A stretch of DNA of 64,000 nucleotides from Pseudomonas cichorii (GTDB lineage: Bacteria; Pseudomonadota; Gammaproteobacteria; Pseudomonadales; Pseudomonadaceae). Every line of letters begins with the position of its first letter. Position 1 is the first letter of the stretch. The position numbers and the translations under genes are program-made. Under the pieces are notes generated by a model. That model saw nothing but the letters and a program-made list of their open reading frames with translations. It searched no databases and was not told the DNA's origin. Of this stretch, positions 19,430 to 28,299 are shown in pieces. The stretch is taken from positions 62,001-126,000 of the forward strand of contig NZ_RBRE01000014.1 of assembly GCF_003700275.1 (NCBI RefSeq), given 5' to 3'.

Positions 19430-19822
19430 TCAGTTCACTGTGATCGCACACTCGAATGTCTGCTCGGGAGCCGCTTCCGGGGTCCAGGGTTGCTGGTAGA
19501 TCATCAACAGTTGTCCAGCGCCTGCATCAGTCGCCTTGTAGCGCCACACCGATTGTCCGCCGCTGCCGACCATTTCAGTGCTTTGCGAGTTGTTGTATAC
19601 CTCAGGGCCCAGGCTGCGCAGGACGTTCTGCGCCGGGTTCTGGATCTGCCAGCGAAAGCCGGTGGTAGGGTTACTGGGCAGGGTGAGGATCAGGGTCTGG
19701 CCGCTCTTGAGAGTCAGCGGGCAATCGCTCTGGGCATCCACCGATACAATGTTTTTCGGCGTTTGCGCGCAGGCAGTCAGAAGGGCGAGGCTCAAGGGCG
19801 CGAGGATTCGGGCTGAGGTCAT
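19430..19822 (-). CDS. Chagasin/ICP-like lipoprotein (cysteine protease inhibitor fold)
   Basis: A 130-residue predicted lipoprotein. The signal peptide ends in the lipobox LTAC with C18 as the lipidated residue. The mature part has the three chagasin loops: NPTTGF at 51-56, GSGG at 86-89 and QPW at 111-113 (RPW in chagasin). C34 and C125 could form a disulfide. Chagasin-type inhibitors block papain-family proteases; bacterial targets are mostly unknown. The start at 19822 is chosen because only this start gives a signal peptide. The gene is about 100 bases upstream of cmoA on the same strand. Confidence 0.8.
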   Translation of the reverse strand: MTSARILAPLSLALLTACAQTPKNIVSVDAQSDCPLTLKSGQTLILTLPSNPTTGFRWQIQNPAQNVLRSLGPEVYNNSQSTEMVGSGGQSVWRYKATDAGAGQLLMIYQQPWTPEAAPEQTFECAITVN

Positions 19823-20550
19823 GGCAAGGTCCGGGTTTGCGTGACGATGCTGAAGGATAACGCATTGCGGGTGGGGCACGATCAACAACCTTGTATGTCC
19901 ATCACCAGGCGGCTGCTTGGTAGCCTTTATGAATGCCTTGAAGCGCTCCTTACATTCGGCCAAGTGACAAATTGGATCGAATCAGGAAGCTTCCTACATG
20001 GCTATTGGGCGAACTCTGAGTTCTATTTATGCTTCTTTATGAAGTAATCGGCTTGCTCAAAAAAAGCCCCTCAGGCAGTGGATACAGGTTTCCTGTTCAT
20101 TGAAGATGCTGCTGATAGGGTGAATAGAACTATCGTTTTATTTCTCAAAACTGTTTTTGGAGTTTGGGTTGTCTTCAGCTTCCTGGAAGTTACTTATAAA
20201 GACCGAGTAAAAGATTAAGGATATCGTCGAGTCGCCAATGCTTTGTCGCACCAATGATGTCATTTTGCCTTGCCTTGTTTGCTGGTGAATGGCCTTGTGT
20301 GGTGCGCTGCGTCCAGAATGAGGTGGCATTTCGATAAGGAAGTGGCACAATTGCGCAGGTTTTCATATGGCACACCGTTCACGATTCTCGGCGACGACAG
20401 GCACAAGGTGATCGTCGCGCATGGCGTATCAAGCGTTGCTGCGAGCTGTATTGATCATTGATCCCTGCGCTCAGCAGAAAGAAAAATTGGTTTTTTCGGT
20501 CTTGAAGGCTTGTTGATCCAGGACTGCCTGCCTCATTTTCAGGAATTATT
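19823..20550. other. 728-base non-coding, AT-richer spacer before the glycan cassette
   Basis: No frame here on either strand has a recognisable product, codon bias or ribosome binding site. The base composition is lower in GC than the flanks. It must hold the promoter for wbjB and probably marks the left edge of an acquired polysaccharide cassette. A short GCCCCT next to a run of seven A at about 20060-20075 could be the T run of a weak minus-strand terminator. Confidence 0.5.
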
Positions 20551-21585
20551 ATGTTCAGCGGAAAAAAACTTCTCATTTCAGGCGGTACCGGTTCTTTCGG
20601 CAACGCGGTCCTCAAGCGCTTCCTTGACACTGATATTGCGGAAATCCGTATCTTCAGTCGCGACGAGAAGAAACAGGACGACATGCGCAAGCGCTATGCC
20701 AATAGCAAGCTGAAGTTCTACATTGGCGATGTGCGCGATTACCAAAGCGTGCTCAATGCCACGCGCGGAGTCGATTACATTTTCCATGCGGCCGCTCTGA
20801 AACAGGTTCCGTCCTGCGAATTCCATCCGATGGAAGCGGTCAAGACCAATGTCATCGGTACCGAGAACCTGCTTGAGGCAGCGATCCAGAACGAAGTTCG
20901 TCGCGTGGTCTGCCTCAGCACCGACAAGGCTGTCTATCCAATCAACGCCATGGGTATTTCCAAGGCGATGATGGAAAAGGTCATGGTTGCCAAGTCGCGT
21001 AACCTGGACGAGAACAAGACCGTTATCTGCGGTACCCGCTATGGCAACGTAATGGCTTCGCGCGGATCGGTGATTCCGCTGTTCATCGAGCAGATCCGTG
21101 CTGGCAAGGAACTGACCCTTACCGATCCCAACATGACCCGTTTCATGATGACCCTGGGCGATGCGGTCGATCTGGTCCTGTATGCCTTCGAGCATGGCAA
21201 CAATGGCGATCTGTTCGTACAGAAGGCACCGGCGGCTACCGTAGAAGTGCTGGCCAAGGCGCTGACTGCGCTGGTAGGCAAGCCTGAGCATCCGATTCAG
21301 GTCATCGGCACACGCCATGGCGAGAAACTGTATGAAGCGCTGCTGAGCCGTGAAGAAATGGCCTGCGCCGAAGACAAGGGCCAGTATTTCCGTATTCCGC
21401 CAGACCTGCGCGACCTGAACTACGCCAAGTTCGTCGAACAGGGCGAAACCAAGATTTCGCGCACTGAAGATTACAACTCGCACAATACCGAGCGTCTGGA
21501 TGTCGAAGGCATGCAGCAACTGTTGCTCAAGCTGGACTTCATGCGGGCAATCCAGCGTGGCGAGCATGCTACGCCGGAGGAGTAA
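20551..21585 (+). CDS. wbjB: UDP-GlcNAc 4,6-dehydratase/5-epimerase (WbjB/CapE/FnlA type)
   Basis: The first enzyme of UDP-N-acetyl-L-fucosamine synthesis: it dehydrates and epimerises UDP-GlcNAc. It has 344 residues. The NAD(P) site is GGTGSFG (11-17). The catalytic triad is S123-M134-K138 (the SMK form of FlaA1/WbpM-like enzymes instead of SYK). The C-terminal extension with RIPPDLRDLNYAKF is typical of CapE/WbjB. The start at 20551 follows CAGGAA. It is three bases upstream of wbjC, so the cassette is one operon. Confidence 0.92.
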   Translation: MFSGKKLLISGGTGSFGNAVLKRFLDTDIAEIRIFSRDEKKQDDMRKRYANSKLKFYIGDVRDYQSVLNATRGVDYIFHAAALKQVPSCEFHPMEAVKTNVIGTENLLEAAIQNEVRRVVCLSTDKAVYPINAMGISKAMMEKVMVAKSRNLDENKTVICGTRYGNVMASRGSVIPLFIEQIRAGKELTLTDPNMTRFMMTLGDAVDLVLYAFEHGNNGDLFVQKAPAATVEVLAKALTALVGKPEHPIQVIGTRHGEKLYEALLSREEMACAEDKGQYFRIPPDLRDLNYAKFVEQGETKISRTEDYNSHNTERLDVEGMQQLLLKLDFMRAIQRGEHATPEE

Positions 21586-21588
21586 GGC

Positions 21589-22707
21589 ATGAAGGTTCTG
21601 ATTACGGGCGCCAATGGTTTTGTTGGCCAGAATCTGGTTTCCCATCTGGGTGAGCGGGCTGACGTGCAGGTGCTGCGCTTCACCCGTGACGATTCTCTGG
21701 ACAGTCTGCCTGGGCTGGTTGCCGAGGCGGACTTCATTTTTCACCTGGCGGGCGTCAATCGTCCCCAGGATCCGCAAGAGTTCCAGACGGGCAATACCGA
21801 CCTGACGCGGGCCTTGTGCGACGCCATTGTTGCCAGTGGGCGTCAGGTGCCGATTCTGTACACCTCGTCCAGCCAGGCCGAACTGGAAAACCCGTATGGC
21901 AGCAGCAAACGCGGTGCCGAAGAGGCACTCCTTGCACTGAATGCCAGTCACGGTGTGCCGGTTCACCTGTTTCGGCTTCCAAACGTTTTCGGCAAATGGG
22001 CACGTCCGAACTACAACTCGGCTGTTGCCACGTTCTGCCATAACGTCGCCCGTGATCTGCCGATCAGCATCAATGATCCGCAGGCACGCATCACCCTGGT
22101 GTACATCGATGATGTGATCAGCCACTTCGTGGCTGTCATGGACGGTAAACAGGCCGGTACGCCATTCGTCAGTGTCGAGCCGCAGTATTCGATTACTGTG
22201 GGTGAGCTGGCCGAGCAGCTGAATGTCTTTCGCGACAGTCGCCAATCGATGGTCACCGAGCGGGTCGGCACCGGTCTGGTGCGAGCCTTGTACTCGACCT
22301 ACCTGAGCTACCTGCCGCCTGAGCGCTTCACCTATGAAGTGCCCAAGCATGGTGATCCGCGTGGTGTGTTCGTGGAAATGCTCAAGACGCCGGACTCGGG
22401 TCAGTTTTCCTACTTCACGGCGCATCCGGGCATTACCCGTGGCGGTCATTACCACCATTCCAAGACGGAAAAATTCCTGGTCATCAAGGGCGAGGCCTGT
22501 TTCCGTTTCCGCCATATCGTTTCCGGCGAGTTCCATGAGTTGTTCACCAGCGGTGAACAGCCCCGGATCGTTGAAACCGTGCCGGGCTGGACCCACGACA
22601 TCACCAACGTTGGTGAAGACGAGATGATCGTGATGCTCTGGGCCAATGAAATCTTTGACCGCGAGCACCCGGACACCTACTACCGCCCAGTCGGTACCGA
22701 AGCCTGA
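21589..22707 (+). CDS. wbjC: Bifunctional epimerase/reductase with cupin domain (WbjC/CapF/FnlB type)
   Basis: The second enzyme of the UDP-L-FucNAc pathway. The N-terminal SDR domain (about 1-245) has GANGFVG at 7-13 and the Y103-GSS-K107 pair. A C-terminal cupin (about 250-370) carries the metal motif HYHHSKTEKF at 287-296. In CapF the cupin epimerises the sugar at C3 and the SDR domain reduces C4 to give UDP-N-acetyl-L-talosamine. The length of 372 residues is normal for the family. Confidence 0.92.
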   Translation: MKVLITGANGFVGQNLVSHLGERADVQVLRFTRDDSLDSLPGLVAEADFIFHLAGVNRPQDPQEFQTGNTDLTRALCDAIVASGRQVPILYTSSSQAELENPYGSSKRGAEEALLALNASHGVPVHLFRLPNVFGKWARPNYNSAVATFCHNVARDLPISINDPQARITLVYIDDVISHFVAVMDGKQAGTPFVSVEPQYSITVGELAEQLNVFRDSRQSMVTERVGTGLVRALYSTYLSYLPPERFTYEVPKHGDPRGVFVEMLKTPDSGQFSYFTAHPGITRGGHYHHSKTEKFLVIKGEACFRFRHIVSGEFHELFTSGEQPRIVETVPGWTHDITNVGEDEMIVMLWANEIFDREHPDTYYRPVGTEA

Positions 22708-22730
22708 GCTGCTGTTGACAGGATATTGAA

Positions 22731-23861
22731 ATGAAAAAGCTGAAAATTGTAACTGTCGTGGGTACGCGGCCTGAAATCATTCGTCTGTCGCGGGTCATGG
22801 CGGCCCTGGACGAGCATTGCGAGCATATCCTGGTCCACACTGGCCAGAACTATGACTACGAGTTGAACGAGATCTTCTTTCAGGATCTGGGTATCCGCAA
22901 GCCGGACCACTTCCTGAATGCGGCGGGTGCCAGCGGTGCCGAAACCATCGGCAACGTGATCATTTCCGTTGACCGTGTACTGGCTGAAATCCAGCCTGAA
23001 GCACTGCTGGTACTGGGCGATACCAATAGCTGCATGGCGGTGTTGCCAGCCAAGCGTCGCAAGATTCCGACCTTCCATATGGAAGCTGGCAATCGTTGCT
23101 TCGACATGCGCGTTCCGGAAGAAATCAACCGGCGCATCGTCGACCACACGGCCGACATCAACCTCACCTACAGCACCATTGCCCGTGACTATCTGTTGCG
23201 TGAAGGCCTGCCTGCGGATCGCGTGATCAAGACCGGCAGCCCGATGTTTGAAGTGCTGGGATACTACCGTGAAGGCATCGACAACTCCGATGTCCTGACT
23301 CGCCTGGGTCTTGAGCCTGGCAAGTTCTTCGTGGTCAGCGCACACCGCGAAGAAAATATCGACTCGGACAAGAACTTCCTCAAACTGGTGGACGTACTCA
23401 ACACCGTGGCAGAGCAGTTCGACCTGCCGGTAATTGTCTCCACCCATCCGCGCACCCAGAAGCGTGTCGACGCGATGGGCGTGACCTTCCATGCCAATGT
23501 GCGGTTGCTCAAGCCTCTGGGCTTCAAGGACTACAACAAGCTTCAACTCGAATCCAAGGCCGTACTGTCCGACAGCGGCACGATCAACGAGGAAGCTTCT
23601 ATCCTGAATTTCCCGGCCCTGAACATCCGTGAAGCTCACGAGCGTCCTGAAGGCATGGAAGAGGCTGCGGCCATGATGGTCGGGCTGGAAACCGTGCGCG
23701 TACTGCAAGGCCTGAATATTCTCGAAAGCCAGTCGCGTGGCGATGTGCGTTCCTTGCGTCTCGTGGAGGATTACAGCATGCCCAACGTTTCCGACAAGGT
23801 CGTGCGTATCCTGCACAGCTACACCGACTACGTGAATCGCGTTGTCTGGAAGCGGTACTGA
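22731..23861 (+). CDS. wbjD: UDP-N-acetyl-L-talosamine 2-epimerase (WbjD/CapG/FnlC type)
   Basis: The third enzyme of the pathway, giving UDP-N-acetyl-L-fucosamine. It is a 376-residue member of the non-hydrolysing UDP-GlcNAc 2-epimerase family (GT-B fold). Features are TVVGTRPEIIRL at the N-terminus, LVLGDTNS, HMEAGNRCFD, SAHREENID and SDSGTINEEA, which together hold the active-site acidic residues and histidine. The start at 22731 has ACAGGAT as ribosome binding site. It continues the wbjB-wbjC operon. Confidence 0.92.
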   Translation: MKKLKIVTVVGTRPEIIRLSRVMAALDEHCEHILVHTGQNYDYELNEIFFQDLGIRKPDHFLNAAGASGAETIGNVIISVDRVLAEIQPEALLVLGDTNSCMAVLPAKRRKIPTFHMEAGNRCFDMRVPEEINRRIVDHTADINLTYSTIARDYLLREGLPADRVIKTGSPMFEVLGYYREGIDNSDVLTRLGLEPGKFFVVSAHREENIDSDKNFLKLVDVLNTVAEQFDLPVIVSTHPRTQKRVDAMGVTFHANVRLLKPLGFKDYNKLQLESKAVLSDSGTINEEASILNFPALNIREAHERPEGMEEAAAMMVGLETVRVLQGLNILESQSRGDVRSLRLVEDYSMPNVSDKVVRILHSYTDYVNRVVWKRY

Positions 23862-23875
23862 TCCGAGTGGTAGAA

Positions 23876-25132
23876 ATGGCTGAAAAAACGTTAAAGATTC
23901 TGGTAGTGACGCAGTATTTTTGGCCGGAGAATATGCGGATCAATGATCTGGTCCGCGATCTTTCTGAGAAAGGGCATGAGGTGACCGTCCTGACGGGCTT
24001 GCCTAATTATCCTGAAGGGAAAGTATTTGAAAGTTACCGCCAGAAGCCTGAAGAATTCAGTCCCTATTGCGGTGCCGAAGTGGTGCGGGTACCGCTTGTC
24101 CCTCGTGGCAAGCGCAGCCTGAGCCTGGTGCTCAACTACCTGTCGTTCTTCATCAGCGCCTCGACGCTGGGTGTTTTCAAGCTGCGCAAGCGCAAGTTCG
24201 ATACGATCTTCGTGTACGCCGTTTCACCAATCATGGCTGCCATTCCGGCGCTGGTGATTGGCTGGTTGAAGCGTGCGCCAGTGTTTGTATGGGTGCTTGA
24301 CCTGTGGCCTGAAACCCTGCGTGCCGTTGGCGTGGTGAAGCAGCCATGGCTGCTGGCTCTGGTCGGCAAGCTCGTTTCCTGGATCTATAACCGGACGGAC
24401 TATCTGCTGTTGCAATCCCATGGCTTTCTGGACAACGTCCGGCGCTATTGCACCCGACCGATTACCGATGAGCGACTGGTCTACTTCCCGAGTTGGGCCG
24501 AGGACGATTTTTCATCGTCCTCACCGCCATTGTGTGATTTGATCAAGCAGGACCCGAACGTGTTTACGGTCGTGTTTGCCGGCAATCTTGGTGATGCTCA
24601 GGATTTCCCTGCCATACTGGAGGCAGCCGAATCGCTGCGTGCCAGCCATGCCGTGCGCTGGGTCATTGTTGGCGATGGTCGCATGAGTGAGTGGCTTGCC
24701 GAGCAGATATCGGTCAGGCAACTGGATAACGTGCATCTTCTCGGGCGACATCCGCTGGAGGCCATGCCTGGGCTGTTTGCCCAGGCGGATGCCTTGCTGG
24801 TATCGCTGAAAACCAATGATGTGTTTGAAAAGACCATTCCCGGAAAGGTCCAGGCATACCTGGCTTCGGGCCGCCCCGTATTGGGAATGATCAATGGTGA
24901 AGCAGCGCGGGTAATCAATGAGTCCGGTGCCGGTTTTGCCTGTGAGTCCGGCGATGCCCAGGGGCTGGCGACGATTACCCGTCAACTGGCTGAAACTACC
25001 CAGGCCGAACGCGACAGCATGGGTCGGGCAGGGCGCCACTATTATGAGCAGCACTATGGCAAGGGCAATCTACTGATGCGTCTGGAAACCCTCTTTCATC
25101 AAGCTACCCTTCGCAAAGCGAGCCAGTCATGA
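23876..25132 (+). CDS. wbjE: Glycosyltransferase family 4 (WbjE-like)
   Basis: A 418-residue GT-B glycosyltransferase, probably transferring the L-FucNAc made by WbjBCD to a lipid-linked acceptor at the inner membrane. The N-terminus has the sugar-acceptor domain motif VVTQYFWPENMRINDL. The C-terminal donor-binding part has FAGNLGDAQD, VGDGRMSEW and KVQAYLASGRPVL. A hydrophobic stretch (about 115-155) could mediate membrane association. ATG 23876 is preferred over GTG 23867 because GAGTGG stands five bases before it. Its stop overlaps the next start (ATGA). Confidence 0.85.
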   Translation: MAEKTLKILVVTQYFWPENMRINDLVRDLSEKGHEVTVLTGLPNYPEGKVFESYRQKPEEFSPYCGAEVVRVPLVPRGKRSLSLVLNYLSFFISASTLGVFKLRKRKFDTIFVYAVSPIMAAIPALVIGWLKRAPVFVWVLDLWPETLRAVGVVKQPWLLALVGKLVSWIYNRTDYLLLQSHGFLDNVRRYCTRPITDERLVYFPSWAEDDFSSSSPPLCDLIKQDPNVFTVVFAGNLGDAQDFPAILEAAESLRASHAVRWVIVGDGRMSEWLAEQISVRQLDNVHLLGRHPLEAMPGLFAQADALLVSLKTNDVFEKTIPGKVQAYLASGRPVLGMINGEAARVINESGAGFACESGDAQGLATITRQLAETTQAERDSMGRAGRHYYEQHYGKGNLLMRLETLFHQATLRKASQS

Positions 25133-26097
25133 TTCCCTCGTCTGTTTTACTGACTGGTGCAACCGGTTTTGTCGGTAAAGCACTACTCACCAGTCTCATC
25201 AAGCGCGGTGATCACGTGACTGCTGCAGTGCGCAGTGCTTCGGCGCAAGTCGATCCACAGGCCACGATCAGCACTGTCACGAGCCTGGACGGGCAGACGG
25301 ACTGGCAAGACAGTCTCGCGGGTGTACAAGTGGTGATCCATTCGGCTGCCCGTGTACATGTCATGAACGACACTGAGGCCGATCCGCTGGCTGCGTTTCG
25401 TAAAGTCAACGTCGAAGGGACTCTGAACCTGGCACGCCAGGCTGCAGCGGCGGGAGCCAGACGCTTTATCTTCATCAGTTCCATCAAGGTCAATGGTGAA
25501 GGTACTCAGCCGGGCCAGCCTTATCGTGCTGACGATACGCCTGCCCCCATGGACCCGTACGGGGTTTCCAAGATGGAAGCCGAGCAGGGCTTGCGCGCCC
25601 TTGCCGAGCAGACCGGGCTGGAAGTCGTGATTATTCGTCCTGTACTGGTCTATGGGCCGGGAGTGAAAGCCAACTTCCTGTCGATGATGCGCTGGCTGGA
25701 CAAAGGTGTTCCGCTGCCTTTTGGTGCGATCGATAACCGGCGCAGCCTGGTTGCCCTGGATAATCTGGTCGACCTGATTGTGACCTGCATGACCCATCCC
25801 GCGGCTGCCAACCAGACTTTTCTGGTCAGCGATGGCGAAGATCTGTCGACGACCCAATTGCTCAAACGCATGGCAAGTGCGCTGGGCAAGTCGGCGCGGC
25901 TGTTGCCGATCCCGTCTGCCCTGCTGGAGCTGGGGGCGAAGATGCTGGGCAAGCGTTCGCTGTCACAGCGTTTGTGTGGATCCTTGCAGGTGGATATCGA
26001 TAAAAATCGTTCATTGTTGGGCTGGACTCCTCCAGTGAGCGTTGACAAGGCCTTGTCGATGGCCGCTCGTCACTATCAGGAAAACCAGAGCAGGTGA
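25129..26097 (+). CDS. wbjF: NAD-dependent epimerase/dehydratase (WbjF-like)
   Basis: A 322-residue extended SDR enzyme. The NAD site is TGATGFVGKAL (about 9-19), followed by HSAARVHVM and the catalytic region SSIKVNGEG and PYGVSKMEAE (YxxxK). It resembles WbpV/WbjF UDP-sugar 4-epimerases or reductases that act at the end of O-antigen loci just before wbpL. It probably supplies UDP-GalNAc or a quinovosamine-type sugar for the initiating step. It starts within the stop of wbjE (ATGA). Confidence 0.8.
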   Translation: MIPSSVLLTGATGFVGKALLTSLIKRGDHVTAAVRSASAQVDPQATISTVTSLDGQTDWQDSLAGVQVVIHSAARVHVMNDTEADPLAAFRKVNVEGTLNLARQAAAAGARRFIFISSIKVNGEGTQPGQPYRADDTPAPMDPYGVSKMEAEQGLRALAEQTGLEVVIIRPVLVYGPGVKANFLSMMRWLDKGVPLPFGAIDNRRSLVALDNLVDLIVTCMTHPAAANQTFLVSDGEDLSTTQLLKRMASALGKSARLLPIPSALLELGAKMLGKRSLSQRLCGSLQVDIDKNRSLLGWTPPVSVDKALSMAARHYQENQSR

Positions 26098-26247
26098 TTC
26101 AAGGTTCCTGATATGGGTAGCGGCACTCAGGTTCAAGGTGCAAGTCGGCAAATGCCTTGTGACCGGGTTGCAACATGAATTGTTTTCAACGGCGTCATAC
26201 GCCATGAAGTCCGAACAGACGACATGGAGTCAGGTGGAGATAGAGGG

Positions 26248-28248
26248 ATGATGATGAAGTTACGCTCGCGAATGCTTGGCCTTTCGCGCAAGAACAAGCG
26301 AATAGTGCAGGTCGGCGCCGATATCCTGTTGGTGTGGGTTGCCTTACTGCTCGCGTTTGTCGTGCGGCTGGGCGTTGACGCGGCCTATACGTCCATCTTC
26401 GATCACTTCTGGTTGTTCGCCGCGGCACCAGTCCTGACGATTCCTATCTTTATCCGCTTCGGTATGTACCGTGCGGTCATGCGCTTTTTTGGCAATGATG
26501 CGCTGATCACCATTATCAAGGCCGTCAGTCTGTCTGCCTTGCTGGTTTCACTGGTCGTGTACTGGTATGGCGACCATGAAGTGGTTGTCCCTCGCTCGGT
26601 CATTTTCAATTACTGGTGGCTGAGCCTGGTGATGATCGGTGGCTTGCGCCTGATCATGCGCCAGTACTTTCTGGGCGACTGGTTCATGGCTTCCCAGCAT
26701 GTTCCTTTCACCTCACGTGACAATGGCTTGCCCAAGGTTGCAATCTATGGCGCCGGCGCGGCAGGCAATCAACTGGTCGCCGCCTTGCGTCTCGGGCGCT
26801 TGATGCGGCCGGTGGCGTTCATTGACGACAACAGTTCGATTACCAAGCGTACTGTCGGCGGGCTGTTGGTCTACAAGCCCAGGCATATCCAGCAAATGAT
26901 CGATGCCACCGGTGCGCAGGAAATTCTCCTGGCCATTCCATCGGCGACCCGTACCCGTCGACGCGAGATTCTTGAGTATCTGGAAGGCTATCCGCTGCAT
27001 GTGCGCAGCGTGCCTGGCTTCATGGATCTGGCCAGTGGCCGGGTCAAGGTCGATGACATTCAGGAAGTGGGCATCGCTGACCTGCTGGGTCGCGACTCGG
27101 TGTCGGCACAGGACGATCTGCTGGAGCACTGTATTACTGGCAAGGTCGTGATGGTTACCGGCGCGGGTGGTTCGATCGGCTCTGAGTTATGCCGTCAGAT
27201 CCTCATGCTGAAGCCTGCCCGGCTGCTGCTGTTCGAGCACAGCGAATTCAACCTCTACAGTATTTTCGGTGAACTGGAGAAGCAGGTTCAGCAGAACGCG
27301 CTCAATGTCGAAGTGCTGCCAATCCTGGGTTCGGTACGCTACTTCGATAAAATGGTCGATGTGATGCGGACCTGGAACGTCGAGACGGTCTATCACGCTG
27401 CCGCCTACAAGCATGTGCCGATCGTCGAGCACAACAGCGCTGAAGGCGTGCTGAACAATGTCATGGGTACGTTGCACACGGCACAGGCGGCCTTGCAGGT
27501 CGGTGTTGCCAACTTTGTACTGATCTCCACTGACAAGGCGGTTCGTCCGACGAATGTCATGGGCAGCACCAAAAGGCTCGCCGAAATGATCTTGCAGGCG
27601 CTCAGCCGCGAGGTTGCGCCGATACTGTTCAGTGGCAGCAGCAAGGTTTCCCACGTCAACAAGACCCGTTTCACCATGGTGCGCTTCGGCAATGTGCTGG
27701 GCTCTTCCGGCTCGGTGATCCCGCTGTTTCACAAGCAGATCAAGAGCGGTGGTCCGTTGACGGTGACCCATCCGAATATCACCCGCTACTTCATGACCAT
27801 ACCCGAAGCGGCGCAACTGGTGATTCAGGCAGGTTCCATGGGGCAGGGCGGGGACGTTTTCGTGCTGGATATGGGCGCGCCGGTGAAAATCATCGAGCTG
27901 GCCGAGCGGATGATCAACCTGTCAGGCCTGAGCATGCGTTCCGAGCGCAATCCACATGGTGATATCGCCATCGAATTCACCGGTTTGCGTCCAGGGGAAA
28001 AACTCTACGAAGAACTGTTGATCGGCGATAACGTGGTGCCGACCCGTCACCCGATGATCATGAGCGCCAATGAAGACTTCCTGCCGTGGGACACCCTGAA
28101 GGACAAGCTGGAGTCGCTGTTGAATGCCGTCGCCAACGATGACTATCCACGTGTGCGGCAGATGCTGAGCGAGCTGGTGGCCGGTTACACGCCTGAAGGC
28201 GAGATCGTCGACTGGATGCACCTGGAAAAACGCATCAACAATCAGTAA
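26248..28248 (+). CDS. wbpM: UDP-GlcNAc C6 dehydratase WbpM
   Basis: A membrane-bound 4,6-dehydratase of 666 residues, required for B-band O antigen in many Pseudomonas serotypes. Four hydrophobic helices lie at about 18-135, then a first Rossmann-like region (YGAGAAGNQL), then the catalytic SDR domain (about 285-600) with GAGGSIGSEL near 301-310 and the SMK triad S427-M438-K442. The start at 26248 (ATG ATG ATG) follows TAGAGGG; an upstream ATG at 26224 lacks a ribosome binding site. It is separated from wbjF by 150 bases with no gene, where wbpL would usually be. Confidence 0.93.
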   Translation: MMMKLRSRMLGLSRKNKRIVQVGADILLVWVALLLAFVVRLGVDAAYTSIFDHFWLFAAAPVLTIPIFIRFGMYRAVMRFFGNDALITIIKAVSLSALLVSLVVYWYGDHEVVVPRSVIFNYWWLSLVMIGGLRLIMRQYFLGDWFMASQHVPFTSRDNGLPKVAIYGAGAAGNQLVAALRLGRLMRPVAFIDDNSSITKRTVGGLLVYKPRHIQQMIDATGAQEILLAIPSATRTRRREILEYLEGYPLHVRSVPGFMDLASGRVKVDDIQEVGIADLLGRDSVSAQDDLLEHCITGKVVMVTGAGGSIGSELCRQILMLKPARLLLFEHSEFNLYSIFGELEKQVQQNALNVEVLPILGSVRYFDKMVDVMRTWNVETVYHAAAYKHVPIVEHNSAEGVLNNVMGTLHTAQAALQVGVANFVLISTDKAVRPTNVMGSTKRLAEMILQALSREVAPILFSGSSKVSHVNKTRFTMVRFGNVLGSSGSVIPLFHKQIKSGGPLTVTHPNITRYFMTIPEAAQLVIQAGSMGQGGDVFVLDMGAPVKIIELAERMINLSGLSMRSERNPHGDIAIEFTGLRPGEKLYEELLIGDNVVPTRHPMIMSANEDFLPWDTLKDKLESLLNAVANDDYPRVRQMLSELVAGYTPEGEIVDWMHLEKRINNQ

Positions 28249-28264
28249 CTCTCTTCTCATCCGG

Positions 28265-28291
28265 CAGCGCGGTGTAGTACACACCGCGCTG
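28265..28291. terminator. Bidirectional hairpin between wbpM and the lon-like gene
   Basis: Perfect 11-base stem CAGCGCGGTGT/ACACCGCGCTG at 28265-28275 and 28281-28291 with a five-base loop, placed between two convergent genes (16 bases after wbpM, 8 bases before the protease stop). No T run on either side, so it may depend on structure alone. Confidence 0.6.
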
Positions 28292-28299
28292 TCCGTCGA

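Noticed and set aside
20138-20350. Minus-strand frame of 70 codons before wbjB
   Set aside because: Composition is non-coding, no ribosome binding site, and no similarity to transposase or polysaccharide genes could be recognised.
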